From the NCBI GenBank assembly GCA_934700895.1, contig CAKUXV010000002.1, positions 1 through 64,000 of the forward strand: DNA of 64,000 nt. Direction: 5' to 3'. Origin of the DNA: an uncultured Bacilli bacterium (GTDB taxonomy: Bacteria; Bacillota_I; Bacilli_A; RFN20; CAG-826). Both the position numbers and the translations under genes were made by a program. Position 1 is the stretch's first letter. Each line of letters begins with the position of its first letter. Positions 24,641-33,780 of the stretch are shown in pieces. The notes beneath the pieces were generated by a model. That model had not been told where the DNA came from and did no database searches. It saw only the letters and a list, made by a program, of their open reading frames with translations.

Positions 24641-25382
24641 CTAAAGAAACACGACCATATAAAAGGGGAGGTGAATGATCCCGTCTTTTAATGTGACGAC
24701 TTTGGAATACAGGATATAGGAATTCCCGATTTTAGAAGAAAATTTATCGCGGAATTTATCAAGGGATGAATGAGAAACGTAATGATTGGATTTTACTTCA
24801 ATCGAGGCAATCATCTTTCCTTCGGCAATGAGAAAATCGATTTTCATATCGTTTTTTCTATTTGTGGCATCGGTGCGCGAATAAAAATACAATTTATGAT
24901 CATTTGCTCGAAGCATTTGGGCGACGACGTTTTCCATAATCATTCCTTCGTTAATGCTCAATTTATCGAATAGAATGGCACGATAGAGCTCGTTTTCTGC
25001 GAAAGCCTTATCCATAAATGTTTGGATGACGAGCAATCCCGTATCGGCCATATAACATTTTTGAGTGGAATGATCCGAAGAAAGAGCGAACCCCACATTG
25101 GGGTCGGTTGCATTAAAACAAGTGTTGACGATCATAGACTCGTTTAGCCAAACAAAAGAATCTTCGCAAGAACGGAATCTCGCCTTTTTATCAAGCGAAG
25201 AAAGCTTGTATTTTTTTTGGAAAGCTGAGCTGGAATTCCGCCAAAAAGAGCAAACCCTTATCTTCATAGCCCTCGGCAAATTTAGATACATCGTTATGGC
25301 AAAGCTTCAAGATTCGCCTTTTTACCATGTCGGAGGCTTCGAAATCCTTTCCGTTTAGATAAGCGGCGACGGATTGTGGCAT
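24641..25382 (-). pseudogene. C-terminal part of an AAA+DUF4143 ATPase with two frameshifts
   Basis: Starting near 25382 on the minus strand: MPQSVAAYLNGKDFEASDMVKRRILKLCHNDVSKFAEGYEDK. The family sequence then continues in a second frame (FALFGGIPAQLSKK) and in a third (KYKLSSLDKKARFRSCEDSFVWLNESMIVNTC down to IIHLPFYMVVFL, stop at 24641). The second shift falls on a run of eight A (25211-25218), a slippage site. The DUF4143 region (YMADTGLLVIQTFMDKAF, INEGMIMENVVAQMLRANDHKLYFYSR, MKIDFLIAEGKMIASIEVKS) is otherwise well kept. The N-terminal Walker half is missing; the break is at about 25380, where a plus-strand fragment begins. Confidence 0.8.
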
Positions 25383-25568
25383 TCCGCATTATCGAAATTG
25401 TTGGAAGATGAGAATTACGGATGGGAAACCGGAATTGTGCTTTACTCCGGAAACGTGGAAAAAAAGGAACGCGTGACTTGCCTCCCCATTTATATGGTTG
25501 CCTTTTTGGAAAATTCAAGAAGCCTGGATCCGCAGATTGTTCATCTCGATATTTCTAAGTTGATATAA
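25377..25568 (+). pseudogene. C-terminal scrap, probably of another DUF4143-type ATPase
   Basis: About 63 codons, SALSKLLEDENYGWETGIVLYSGNVEKKERVTCLPIYMVAFLENSRSLDPQIVHLDISKLI. The VTCLPIYMVAFL stretch parallels IIHLPFYMVVFL at the end of the minus-strand pseudogene next door, and GIVLYSGN fits the last strand of the domain. No start signal. Two tails of the same family thus meet back to back at about 25380. Confidence 0.5.
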
Positions 25569-25861
25569 GACTGCCTTTTTCATTACCGCTTGATTCAAAA
25601 ATCCTTCGGGTCATATTTGGAGTGGATTGGACGAATCTTTGGTTCTCGAATCCGGTAAAATGGAGTTGGCCAAAAGAAGAAATATTCCATTATACAACGT
25701 CCTATTTATTCAAGAAAAGTTCGGCATGACCTTATTTAATAGTATAAACAAATTTATTCCTTATCGATGCTTTTTTCTTGATTCTATACGCTGTCTATTT
25801 TCAAATCCATTGAAGGGAAAATAGGGTGTTACAATTAAGAAAACGAAAGGGGTTCATATCG
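25569..25861. other. Gap before the DUF2130 gene
   Basis: A 65-codon frame (25627-25824) is open but has no ribosome binding site and no family likeness. The 3' end carries AAAGGGG (25848-25854) for the next gene. Nothing else is supported. Confidence 0.4.
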
Positions 25862-27253
25862 ATGCAAGAAATCAAATGCCCGCAATGCGGGGCCGTCATT
25901 CAAATCAGCGAAAGCGACTACAACGAGCTGCTTTCTCAGATCAAAAACAAGGAGTTTGATAAGGAGGTGCAAACTCAACTTTCCGCCTTAAAATCCAAAC
26001 TAGACGCGGAAGCCGAACTCAAGGTGCAAACCCTTGCCAATGCCAAAAACAAGGAGATGGAAGAACTTCGCTTGAAGGTTCACCAAGCGGAAAGCCAATT
26101 AAGCGAAAGTCAAAAAGAGCATCAGCTGGATCTTCAAAAGAACTTAGAAGCCAAGAACAAGGAAATCGCTCTTCTTCAAAGTGATAAAAAGGCTCTTCAA
26201 GATGCCGCAACAAAAGAAAAAGAACTTTTGACGGCTCAATTAAAAGAAGAACAGGCCCAAAAACTTTCGGACCTTGAACTCCAGGTAGAAAAACTAAAAG
26301 GCGAATTGGCTCTTCAGAAAGAGAAGTCCGATGCGGAACTCGTTTCTTTGCAAAATTCCAAAAAGAACGAACTTTCGGATCTTAATAACCGAATTCGGGT
26401 CAAGGAACAGGAAGCCAAACTGGAATTAAGCGCGACCAAAGAAAAATACGACCTCCAGTTAAAGCAAAAGGATGAACAAATCGAGTATTACAAAGATTTG
26501 AAAATCCGCATGTCGACAAAGCTGGTTGGGGAAACCTTGGAACAACACTGCATGAATGAATTCAATCGCATTCGTTGTGGTGCTTTCCCTGATGCCTATT
26601 TTGAAAAAGACAACGAAGTCAGTAAAGAGTCCGGTTCCAAAGGAGATTTCATTTTCCGTGATTTCGAAGACGGGGTGGAATATGTCTCCATCATGTTTGA
26701 GATGAAGAATGAAAACGACGCGACTGCGACCAAGCATAAAAACGAAGACTTCTTCAAGGAACTCGATAAGGATCGCAACGAAAAAGCCTGTGAATACGCG
26801 GTCCTCGTCTCGATGCTAGAACCGGAGAACGAATTCTATAATTCCGGAATCGTCGATGTTTCCTATCGTTACAAGAAGATGTACGTCATCCGCCCGCAAT
26901 GCTTCCTGTCTATTATCACCCTGCTCGCCAATGCTGCGAAGAATTCCTTGGCCTATAAAAAGGAACTCATCGAAGTGAAGAGCCAAAACGTCGATGTATC
27001 AAAATTCGAAGAGAATCTGCAAGAATTCCAGACCGGCTTTGCTAGGAATTTCTCTTTGGCCAGCCAAAAATTTACCACGGCCGTCGAAGAAATCGATAAG
27101 ACCATCTCCCACCTCCAAAAGGTAAAGGAGAACTTGATTGGCTCGGAACGCAACCTCCGCCTTGCTAACGATAAGGCACAGGATTTAACGATCAAAAAAC
27201 TAACCAAGAACAATCCAACGATGCAAGGGAAGTTCGACGAACTCAAGAAGTAG
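25862..27253 (+). CDS. DUF2130 coiled-coil protein
   Basis: 463 aa. I choose ATG 25862 (MQEIKCPQCGAVI), which follows AAAGGGG; the in-frame extension to 25826 has no such site. The N-terminus has a CPQC half zinc-ribbon. Residues about 20-215 are a long charged coiled coil (repeated E/K/L/Q heptads). The C-terminal DUF2130 part has GETLEQHCMNEFNRIRCGAFPDAYFEKDNEV, then GSKGDFIFRDF..YVSIMFEMKNENDAT, whose D and E-x-K spacing resembles a PD-(D/E)XK nuclease. A second helical bundle closes the protein. The function is not established; the fold hints at a DNA-associated nuclease or structural role. A terminator follows. Confidence 0.85.
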   Translation: MQEIKCPQCGAVIQISESDYNELLSQIKNKEFDKEVQTQLSALKSKLDAEAELKVQTLANAKNKEMEELRLKVHQAESQLSESQKEHQLDLQKNLEAKNKEIALLQSDKKALQDAATKEKELLTAQLKEEQAQKLSDLELQVEKLKGELALQKEKSDAELVSLQNSKKNELSDLNNRIRVKEQEAKLELSATKEKYDLQLKQKDEQIEYYKDLKIRMSTKLVGETLEQHCMNEFNRIRCGAFPDAYFEKDNEVSKESGSKGDFIFRDFEDGVEYVSIMFEMKNENDATATKHKNEDFFKELDKDRNEKACEYAVLVSMLEPENEFYNSGIVDVSYRYKKMYVIRPQCFLSIITLLANAAKNSLAYKKELIEVKSQNVDVSKFEENLQEFQTGFARNFSLASQKFTTAVEEIDKTISHLQKVKENLIGSERNLRLANDKAQDLTIKKLTKNNPTMQGKFDELKK

Positions 27254-27262
27254 TCCTATGGC

Positions 27263-27298
27263 AAAGGGGCGTTTGAGAATAACTTCAACGCCCCTTTT
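27263..27298 (+). terminator. Intrinsic terminator
   Basis: AAAGGGGCGTT and AACGCCCCTTTT pair around a 13-base loop; the T-run is at the end. Confidence 0.85.
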
Positions 27299-27326
27299 AT
27301 GTCATTTCCAAGTTTTAGAATCTAAC

Positions 27327-27339
27327 AAAGTGGCACTTT
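27327..27339. repeat. Perfect 13-bp palindrome AAAGTGGCACTTT
   Basis: AAAGTG-G-CACTTT, followed 11 nt later by AAAGTGACAA. It lies in a 177-bp gap with no gene, between the DUF2130 and acyltransferase genes. It could be an operator or the end of a lost insertion sequence. Confidence 0.4.
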
Positions 27340-27475
27340 GCAACAAGAATAAAGTGACAAGATGGCCCACCTATATTTTTGTTGGCCGCCAACTGTTCTG
27401 AGCTTGATGCCCTTTGCGTACATGATTTGCCTTTTTGCCCCTAAGCCGATAGACTAGTGAGCAAGGAAACACCTC

Positions 27476-28270
27476 ATGCAACCGCACAAAATTGTTTATT
27501 ACGACGATCCGCTTAATGATGATTTCGCTGGTAATGGCATCGACAAAAAACCCTTGCCCAAGAAATTTAAATACGTTCATAAAAACCCTTTTTATTGGTT
27601 TGGATCCCTTTTGGTTTATTGGCTCATTGCTAAACCGATTCTTTGGTTAGTTGGGAAAATCGGCTACGGGATTCGTGTCCAGGGGAAGAAGAACCTTCGA
27701 AAAATCCGTCACGAAGGAGCTTTCTATTATGGAAACCATACCCAAATCGCCGATGGATGGCTGGTTCAATGCTATCTAAGCGGATGCAAAAGAAGCTACA
27801 TTATCGCCGACCGTGATGCGATGTCCATTCAAGGAGTCCGCACCTTAGTCCAAATGATTGGCTGCTTACCGGTTCCAGAATCCCCCAAGGAACACGAAGG
27901 ATTCGTCGATGCGATTCATTACCATATCGCAAAACGGCATGGCATCGTCATTTATCCTGAAGCCCATATTTGGCCCTATTCCACGCGGATTCGCCCGTTC
28001 ACGGATGCAAGTTTTGTCTATCCTTCTGAACTCGGCGCCCCCGTTGTCCCGTTCTGCGTCACTTACCGTAAAAGGAAATTCCGCCCCAACAAGTCGCCAC
28101 GGATGACGGTTCACGTGGGACAGCCCATCTATCCGGATATGTCGCTTTCTCTCCCGGAAAGAAAAAAGAAATTACGCGATGCGGTCTATGATTTCATGGT
28201 AGACCGCGCCACGGAAGACGAAAACGAAGAATGGGTTTCCTATCTTCCCCGGAAGAAAGAAAAACAATAA
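27476..28270 (+). CDS. PlsC-like 1-acylglycerol-3-phosphate acyltransferase
   Basis: 264 aa, ATG 27476 with AAGGAA upstream. A hydrophobic segment at about 40-65 (FYWFGSLLVYWLIAKPILWLVG) anchors it to the membrane. The acyltransferase box H-x4-D is NHTQIAD (H88, D93), preceded by GAFYYG. The substrate-binding block is GIVIYPEAHIW in place of the usual F-P-E-G-T-R, and VPFCVTYRKRKF fits block IV. It probably adds the second acyl chain in phosphatidic acid synthesis. The PEAH block is unusual and leaves room for another acceptor. Confidence 0.85.
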   Translation: MQPHKIVYYDDPLNDDFAGNGIDKKPLPKKFKYVHKNPFYWFGSLLVYWLIAKPILWLVGKIGYGIRVQGKKNLRKIRHEGAFYYGNHTQIADGWLVQCYLSGCKRSYIIADRDAMSIQGVRTLVQMIGCLPVPESPKEHEGFVDAIHYHIAKRHGIVIYPEAHIWPYSTRIRPFTDASFVYPSELGAPVVPFCVTYRKRKFRPNKSPRMTVHVGQPIYPDMSLSLPERKKKLRDAVYDFMVDRATEDENEEWVSYLPRKKEKQ

Positions 28271-28283
28271 TTCTTCCTTAATT

Positions 28284-28315
28284 AAGGAAGAGGACGAAAA
28301 TCCCTCTTCCTTTTT
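28284..28315 (+). terminator. Intrinsic terminator
   Basis: AAGGAAGAGG pairs with CCTCTTCCTT around acgaaaatc; T5 follows. Confidence 0.85.
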
Positions 28316-28361
28316 CTTTTCCTTGCTATAAGATAACCCCTAGCCTTTTGGAGGACTTTTT

Positions 28362-29846
28362 ATGAAACGCTTTTTACCCCTTGGCCTTGCTTACTTTACC
28401 CTTCTCTGCTCCTGCGGAACCGAACCCAAAGCCCCTTTTGTTCCCAAGGAAGATTTCAACGAGAATTTCCGTCTTTTAGAAGAAGGAAACGTCACGGTCA
28501 ATAACCCCACATTAGGAAGCACGACCTATTATTATGGTCCCGACTGCGTTTATCGCAGCTTTGACGATGCTTCTAGAAGCGGCTTTGGCTACATGACTTT
28601 GGTAGACCAAGGGATGTTTTCTTTTACTCTAGAAAACGATAAAGTCCAACTTGGCAATACCTTGTCTCTATCGACTTCGGATCACGCGAGCTTGATGCTC
28701 TATTCGCCGAGTTTATTATCGGATAATGCCTCCTTCCGTAAGAAAAGCGATGGGACCTGGGCTTCCACCCATGAGAATACCCTTGCCACCTTTGCCTATA
28801 TCGCAGGACTAGGCGTTAATTTGTCCTCGACGAACGGCTATACGATTTTGACGAAAGGAACCTTGGTGGGAGAAGAAAAAGAAGGAGGAATCCTCGAATT
28901 CAATTATGAATTCTCCACCTCTTCTTATTCCTTTTCTTACGATATTACCTTTACGAATATCGGAAACACCCAAAATAAGGCAATCGAATCTTATATGGCT
29001 TCGAACCCGAGCCTAACGGCCCCTGCTTCTTGGAGTGAGGCTCAAAAAAATAGCATCGCCGCGGTTTACGGGGATTCGTTTGAAGTCCCTTTCCCCACGG
29101 CTAGCCCCTATTCGGCTTTCTCCGCCTCTAGTTCCACCGCCGTATTCCTTGATTATGGCAAAGAATGCAAGGCGATGGTCGCGGATTACCAAAAGAAATT
29201 AGAAACTGCGGGCTTTGTTCTCAACACGGATCGCTCCACCTTAAGCGGAGATTCTTCCGTTTACCTCTACGAAAAGGATAAACAAGTAGAAGACGTCAAC
29301 ACCGGCAAAGGCCACGTGACCTATGAAGCGGTATTCGGCTTTGTTCCGAATTCTTCCCTTAATGCTTCCGATGCCGTTCGTTTCCCTAACGGCAAATTCA
29401 TCTTGAACCTCAAACTCTATCGTTATACCTTCCATCCTGCGACTCAGGATAGCCTCAATCTCTATCTACAATATGCGGGATTAGATTCTAAGGTTGTTCC
29501 TGGTTTTGCCTTCCAAGAACAACCCACCAAGATGTTTGGCGCGGATAAGACGGACGTGGCAAAAGATTCGATTACTTCCCAAGGAGCCGATGCAACCTTT
29601 GACCATTATTATGTTCTTGGCCTTTCTTTTGAAAGCTTAACCACTGCCAAGAAAGAGATGGCCAATTACGTCAATTCCCTCGTCTTAAGTGGATTTGAAA
29701 AGAACGAATCCGCCTCTTCCGATAGCATCTCCATCTATACCAAAAAAGCAGATGGATATCCCAATGGCATCACGGTTCAAATCTCGGCAGAAGGAGGAAG
29801 TTCCTCCACGGATACGCCGTGGCTAGACGTCGAATACGCCTGGTAA
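28362..29846 (+). CDS. Large lipoprotein of unknown function
   Basis: 494 aa, ATG 28362 with GGAGGA upstream. The signal peptide ends in LLCSC with lipidated Cys18. The rest is a beta-rich secreted protein with many Ser, Thr and Tyr (NNPTLGSTTYYYGPDCVYRSFDD). It seems to contain repeated units beginning FPTASPYSAF or NYVNSLVLSGFEKNE (two-fold KKLETAGFVLN / VNSLVLSGFEKNE pattern), as in the 536-aa lipoprotein at 42181-43791, which has KQLTDAGFEAKL. The two are probably paralogues. No catalytic motif is visible. Confidence 0.8.
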   Translation: MKRFLPLGLAYFTLLCSCGTEPKAPFVPKEDFNENFRLLEEGNVTVNNPTLGSTTYYYGPDCVYRSFDDASRSGFGYMTLVDQGMFSFTLENDKVQLGNTLSLSTSDHASLMLYSPSLLSDNASFRKKSDGTWASTHENTLATFAYIAGLGVNLSSTNGYTILTKGTLVGEEKEGGILEFNYEFSTSSYSFSYDITFTNIGNTQNKAIESYMASNPSLTAPASWSEAQKNSIAAVYGDSFEVPFPTASPYSAFSASSSTAVFLDYGKECKAMVADYQKKLETAGFVLNTDRSTLSGDSSVYLYEKDKQVEDVNTGKGHVTYEAVFGFVPNSSLNASDAVRFPNGKFILNLKLYRYTFHPATQDSLNLYLQYAGLDSKVVPGFAFQEQPTKMFGADKTDVAKDSITSQGADATFDHYYVLGLSFESLTTAKKEMANYVNSLVLSGFEKNESASSDSISIYTKKADGYPNGITVQISAEGGSSSTDTPWLDVEYAW

Positions 29847-29852
29847 AAGCCG

Positions 29853-30805
29853 TTAATCCTTTAAACAACCAATGGGGAGGACGAAGACACCGTCCTCCCT
29901 TTTATATCCGTATGGGTCACCCGTGATGACAATTTCTAAGTCAGGCATCCGCGAAGGGCATTGCTTTTCGGTTTTGTTGTATTCAAAGATAAGCCTTTCG
30001 ATTTTGGAAAAATGCTTGGCCCCCTCTTCGATTCCTTTGCTCCCTAATTTGAATTCGAGTAAAACATAACGCCCGTCTTTTAGGCGTAAGACGTCATTGG
30101 CCTCTAAACCATATCGATCGTGGCATAAGACATTTCCCCTCGCATTTTAGAGGAATAGATTTTTAAATCGCGGATGCAAAGGGACTCAAAAAGAAACCCG
30201 AGGGTTTTAAAATCGATATTGAAGTACTCTGGGGTTAGGTCAAGGGCTGCAACCGCAAGGGAAGGATCGATTAGATTTCTTTTCACGCCGGCTCGCATTG
30301 CCTCTTTGGATCGAATCGAAGGACGCCAAGCCGGAACGTCTTCGATAATGAAATGCTTTTGCAGGGCTTCCATGTAACTGCAATAGGTTGGCGAACTGAT
30401 ATCGGATATCGCTGCCACGTCACCATAGATTATTTTGCTTTGGGCTAACGTGCAAATATTTCTGGAATAAGAATGAAGTATACTTTCTGCAAATAACGGG
30501 TTGCGCTCCGTGCCATCCATTCGAGAGATATCGCGGTAGAGGTTTGATAAAAACAAGTCGTTGACAATTTCTAATTGGAATTCTGGCGTCTCGCCGATTA
30601 ACAATTTAGAAGGCATGGTTTCTACAACGTTCAAATATCGTTCGCGTAGGTCTTCGTCTTGAAATTCGATGGCGCTTTTTGGCTTTTTGCTTAGCTGTGG
30701 TGGTCTTCTCACACCCCTTGGGCCCACCAATGAGGGTTGCTTCGAAAGATTTAAGTTTTAAATCCAAGATATCGTCTGCGTTTCCTTTTTCGATAACTTA
30801 TCCAT
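29853..30805 (-). pseudogene. AAA+DUF4143 ATPase with Walker A mutation, internal deletion and frameshifts
   Basis: Minus-strand ATG at 30805 (behind GAGGAAA) reads MDKLSKK, then shifts frame to GNADDILDLKLKSFEATLIGGPKGCEKTTTAKQKAK: the Walker A has Glu where Gly is required (G-C-G-K to G-C-E-K). A further shift leads to SAIEFQDEDLRERYLNVVETMPSKLLIGETP, which jumps straight to EFQLEIVNDLFLSNLYRDISRMDG; about 100 residues, including Walker B, are missing. A last shift at about 30110 leads to YHDRYGLEANDVLRLKDGRYVLLEFKLGSKG and the stop at 29853. The gene is beyond doubt inactive. Confidence 0.88.
29874..29903 (+). terminator. Likely terminator of the lipoprotein gene
   Basis: GGGGAGGACG and CGTCCTCCC pair around aagacac, with T4 after. 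It lies in what was coding sequence of the minus-strand pseudogene, so its role is less certain. Confidence 0.55.
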
Positions 30806-30900
30806 AATGTTTCCTCGCCGATACTTATGGTTCACTTAAAGGATTTGCGGTATTTCATTTAACGGATTTGTGATAGCCACCTAGTTTTAACGATGCCGAA

Positions 30901-30933
30901 AAAGAAAAATCGCCTTGGATTGACAAGGCGATT
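30901..30933 (-). terminator. Intrinsic terminator of the minus-strand lipoprotein unit
   Basis: On the minus strand AATCGCCTTG pairs with CAAGGCGATT (loop TCAATC), followed by TTTTTCTTT. Confidence 0.85.
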
Positions 30934-30949
30934 GGCGGCATTCTATCGA

Positions 30950-31849
30950 CTAATTTTGCCCAAATTCGCCGGGATTAAATACGGTTCCCTCGAAGGTCGC
31001 GTTTTTATAATCCCCTTGGTCATAGATGGAAGAGACGCTGGAAGTCACGGATTGACCCACGGTATTCCCAACGTAGAGTTTGTTCTCAATGTTAACAAGA
31101 CTCGAATCTACGTATCCATTCACCATATTGAATTTAATGGTATAGCTGATTTCTTGAATGGTCGCTGATCCATCCACGGTTTTCACCGAATAGGACATCT
31201 CGTATTCTTTGTTGCCTTCCACTTTCGGCAAAGAATAAGTCGTGACGACATTCCCTTTGCCAATATAGCTCATATAGGTCGTTAGAAGGCTATATTGCTG
31301 CTGGTAGAAGGAGAGGTTCAAATAGGTGTTTTCTAACCCAATTTGGTAGGAAGTGACCTCTTTGGTTTTGTCCCCGTTTCCATAGGAAGTTAATGCGTAA
31401 TATAACGTATCGTCGTGATAGGTTTGTTTTTCAAATTCCTCGGGGTCTCCCTCGTTGATTTGAATGGTCCCTTTTTCTACGACGATGGATCCGACCGAGC
31501 TTTTGCCATAACGGGTACGCGTCGACGTGGATTCGGTGGCCATGACAAAATATTCGTCCTGGTTCGAAGTCATGTAGCCTTTTTCTTCGTAGCCGTGAAT
31601 CGAAGCGACGGCAACATTCCCTTCAAACTCCTTAAAAGAAGTCATCCATGCGCGGATTTCTGCTTTTTTGGAAGAGGCATCGGGGTCGATGTAAATGGGG
31701 TTTTCGCTTGTAGAATCGCTAGAAGAAAGCGAAGAATCGACGGAAGGTTCCGTCGCGGAGGACGCAATAGAATCCGAAGAAGCTCCGCCCTGCCCGCAGG
31801 AAGCTAATAAAGCCCCACAGGATAATAGAAGAAGAAAACTTTTCTTCAT
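30950..31849 (-). CDS. Lipoprotein of unknown function, second gene of a pair
   Basis: 299 aa. Lipobox LLASC with Cys18, then a Ser/Asp-rich linker (residues 22-50) typical of surface lipoproteins in this window. The mature domain is beta-rich (KEFEGNVAVASIHGYEEKGYMTSNQDEYFVMATEST). Its start overlaps the stop of the 613-aa lipoprotein gene (ATGA), so the two are co-translated. No domain recognised. Confidence 0.82.
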   Translation of the reverse strand: MKKSFLLLLSCGALLASCGQGGASSDSIASSATEPSVDSSLSSSDSTSENPIYIDPDASSKKAEIRAWMTSFKEFEGNVAVASIHGYEEKGYMTSNQDEYFVMATESTSTRTRYGKSSVGSIVVEKGTIQINEGDPEEFEKQTYHDDTLYYALTSYGNGDKTKEVTSYQIGLENTYLNLSFYQQQYSLLTTYMSYIGKGNVVTTYSLPKVEGNKEYEMSYSVKTVDGSATIQEISYTIKFNMVNGYVDSSLVNIENKLYVGNTVGQSVTSSVSSIYDQGDYKNATFEGTVFNPGEFGQN

Positions 31850-33687
31850 AACGCCACCCCGCGATATAAGGTGTCGTTCGGCGTAGAAGAAGATTCCTCG
31901 CTCGAATCTTCTTCAAAACAAAGCAAGGAACGTCCGTTGCCGTAGATATCCGCGTATTCATAAAGGTGACCCACGGCATCCTCGGCCCAGGTAAAGCTCA
32001 CGCGGTCGCCTTCCATCGTCCAGGTGAATTTATCCGTGTAGGTTTCGGGGCCTTCTTTGAAACTTTGCAGGCGATATCCACTCCCGTCTTTATTGAAGTG
32101 AAGTTCGTAGAAAACGTAATTGGTCCCAATCACCAAATGGTTCGTGTATTTAAAATAATGGGACAAAAGCATTTCCTGCGAATTCTTCTTTTCCTCAACC
32201 TTGTAGGTAAGGGTCTTGGCTAAATCCGGCGCGGCAACCGGAGTCACAGTCACCGTGACGGAGGCGGTAGCTTTTTTGGCTTCCATCACCAAATTGCCTT
32301 TGTTATTTAGAGAAACCGCGACGGCTTCGGGGTCACTAGAAGTAACTTCCAACGTTGAATCCGAGCCGCTAGAAAGGGTTAAATTGGTCTCGTAAGATTC
32401 TCCAACAACCAGGGTTGAATCCACGATGAGGTCATCTTCGGTTACGTTGAATTTCTTTGGAACCGCTCCCGAAACAATCAATTCTTTTTGGATGGTCTTT
32501 TTCTCAAAGACGCCGTCTTCGTTTCTCCCTTCGTAGGCAAAGGTAATCGTCGCCGATCCCGTCTTGCCCTTGACTTCGATGGAATACCCACTTCCCACCT
32601 TCAAGACGGTTTCATCCGTGCTGGAAATTGGGGTCAATAAGCCGGTTAATGCGGTCTCGGGGAGATAAGTTTTTGGAGATGCGCTCACGTAATAGGAATT
32701 CTTGGAAATATTTCCCGTCACGATGTCGCCCCCATTCCCGCTAGAATGGATTTGGACGTCGCTTACGCTAGAAAGCAAGAAGCTATCAACATCCAGTAAC
32801 CCCTCGATCGGGAAAGAGGAACGCTCTTCATAGGATAAGCTTCCTTCGTAAGAAGTCGACTTGATATAGGGGTCTTCGTTTCCTCTAGAATCGGTCATTC
32901 CCGAAACATAGGATCCGGAAATTAAAACATCGTCTTTGACGGAGAAATGGATTTCGTAATCGATTTGAACGGTGTCGCCTAAGTCTCCGCTATAAGAATA
33001 AGAGGCGTTGAAGTCGTAATAAGAAGTGCCCTCGCTTTCCGTTTTGTAGAAATAGGGCATCGCCGACTGCAAATTGACGTCGCTAGCAACTCCAGCCAAG
33101 AAGTCATGGACGGAACCCGTTACCATCGCGGTTAAGGTAAAGGCTGCGCTGGAAACTGGGATATAAGCGGAACTCGATTCCTGGCCATCTTCTAAAACTT
33201 CATAGATTCTGCAAGAGGTTTCTTGGTCGGTAGCAAAGGAATTATCGTGCTTTTCCGCACAGTATAAGCGGTTTTTCTTGGAAGCGACCCCATTAGAAAG
33301 GAACGTATCTTCCCTTTGGAGCTTACGTCCTTGAAACGCGTCTATTTTTTCTCCTTTGCTTACTTTTCCCTCGTAAGAGGAGGAGCCGTCTTGATAGAGA
33401 GTATGGGCTTCTTCGCGGGTGGTTTTGGATTCGTTGATCGATGTGACGGTTTTCACGCTCGCGCTAGAAGAAGACTCCGTTTCTTTTTGGGCTAAGTCTT
33501 CTAATAAAGTCGCCGCCGCATTGACGGTTAATTTTTCTCCCTGAGGAAGGGGGTCCGTAGAACTAACGGAAGAATCCGTGGACGGGGTAGAAGGAGAACT
33601 GGAAGAAGACTGATTTTCGCCCCCGCAAGATACCAAGGCCATTAAGGCTGCTGCTGTTAAAGTAAATAAGGTTGATTTTCGCATCAT
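31846..33687 (-). CDS. Large lipoprotein of unknown function
   Basis: 613 aa. Lipobox ALVSC with Cys21 and a Ser/Thr/Pro linker. The N-terminal domain (about 50-330) has the pattern seen in other lipoproteins of this block (YQDGSSSYEGKVSKGEKIDAFQGRKL, YYDFNASYSYSGDLGDTVQIDYEIHFSV). A middle part (about 370-490) looks like one or two Ig/BIG-like beta domains (KVGSGYSIEVKGKTGSATITFAY, SSGSDSTLEVTSSDPEAVAVSLNNKGNLVMEA). The C-terminus (LLSHYFKYTNHLVIGTNYVFYELHFNKDGSGY) resembles a small lipocalin-like beta barrel. It is probably a surface binding protein; the ligand is unknown. Confidence 0.82.
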   Translation of the reverse strand: MMRKSTLFTLTAAALMALVSCGGENQSSSSSPSTPSTDSSVSSTDPLPQGEKLTVNAAATLLEDLAQKETESSSSASVKTVTSINESKTTREEAHTLYQDGSSSYEGKVSKGEKIDAFQGRKLQREDTFLSNGVASKKNRLYCAEKHDNSFATDQETSCRIYEVLEDGQESSSAYIPVSSAAFTLTAMVTGSVHDFLAGVASDVNLQSAMPYFYKTESEGTSYYDFNASYSYSGDLGDTVQIDYEIHFSVKDDVLISGSYVSGMTDSRGNEDPYIKSTSYEGSLSYEERSSFPIEGLLDVDSFLLSSVSDVQIHSSGNGGDIVTGNISKNSYYVSASPKTYLPETALTGLLTPISSTDETVLKVGSGYSIEVKGKTGSATITFAYEGRNEDGVFEKKTIQKELIVSGAVPKKFNVTEDDLIVDSTLVVGESYETNLTLSSGSDSTLEVTSSDPEAVAVSLNNKGNLVMEAKKATASVTVTVTPVAAPDLAKTLTYKVEEKKNSQEMLLSHYFKYTNHLVIGTNYVFYELHFNKDGSGYRLQSFKEGPETYTDKFTWTMEGDRVSFTWAEDAVGHLYEYADIYGNGRSLLCFEEDSSEESSSTPNDTLYRGVAL

Positions 33688-33724
33688 AAAAACCTCCGAA
33701 TAAGCCTAAATAGTTTGAAGAGCA

Positions 33725-33776
33725 AAAGAAAAAAGTCAACCTTTTCTTCTTTATATAAAGAAGGAAGGGTTGACTT
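33725..33776 (-). terminator. Long-stem terminator
   Basis: On the minus strand AAGTCAACCCTTCC-TTCTTTATATAAAGAA-GAAAAGGTTGACTT folds almost fully, followed by TTTTTTC. It ends the 820-aa lipoprotein gene. Confidence 0.85.
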
Positions 33777-33780
33777 GAGC

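Noticed and set aside
27327..27370. End of an insertion sequence
   Set aside because: The palindrome and the following AAAGTGACAA are suggestive, but no transposase remnant or second end is visible.
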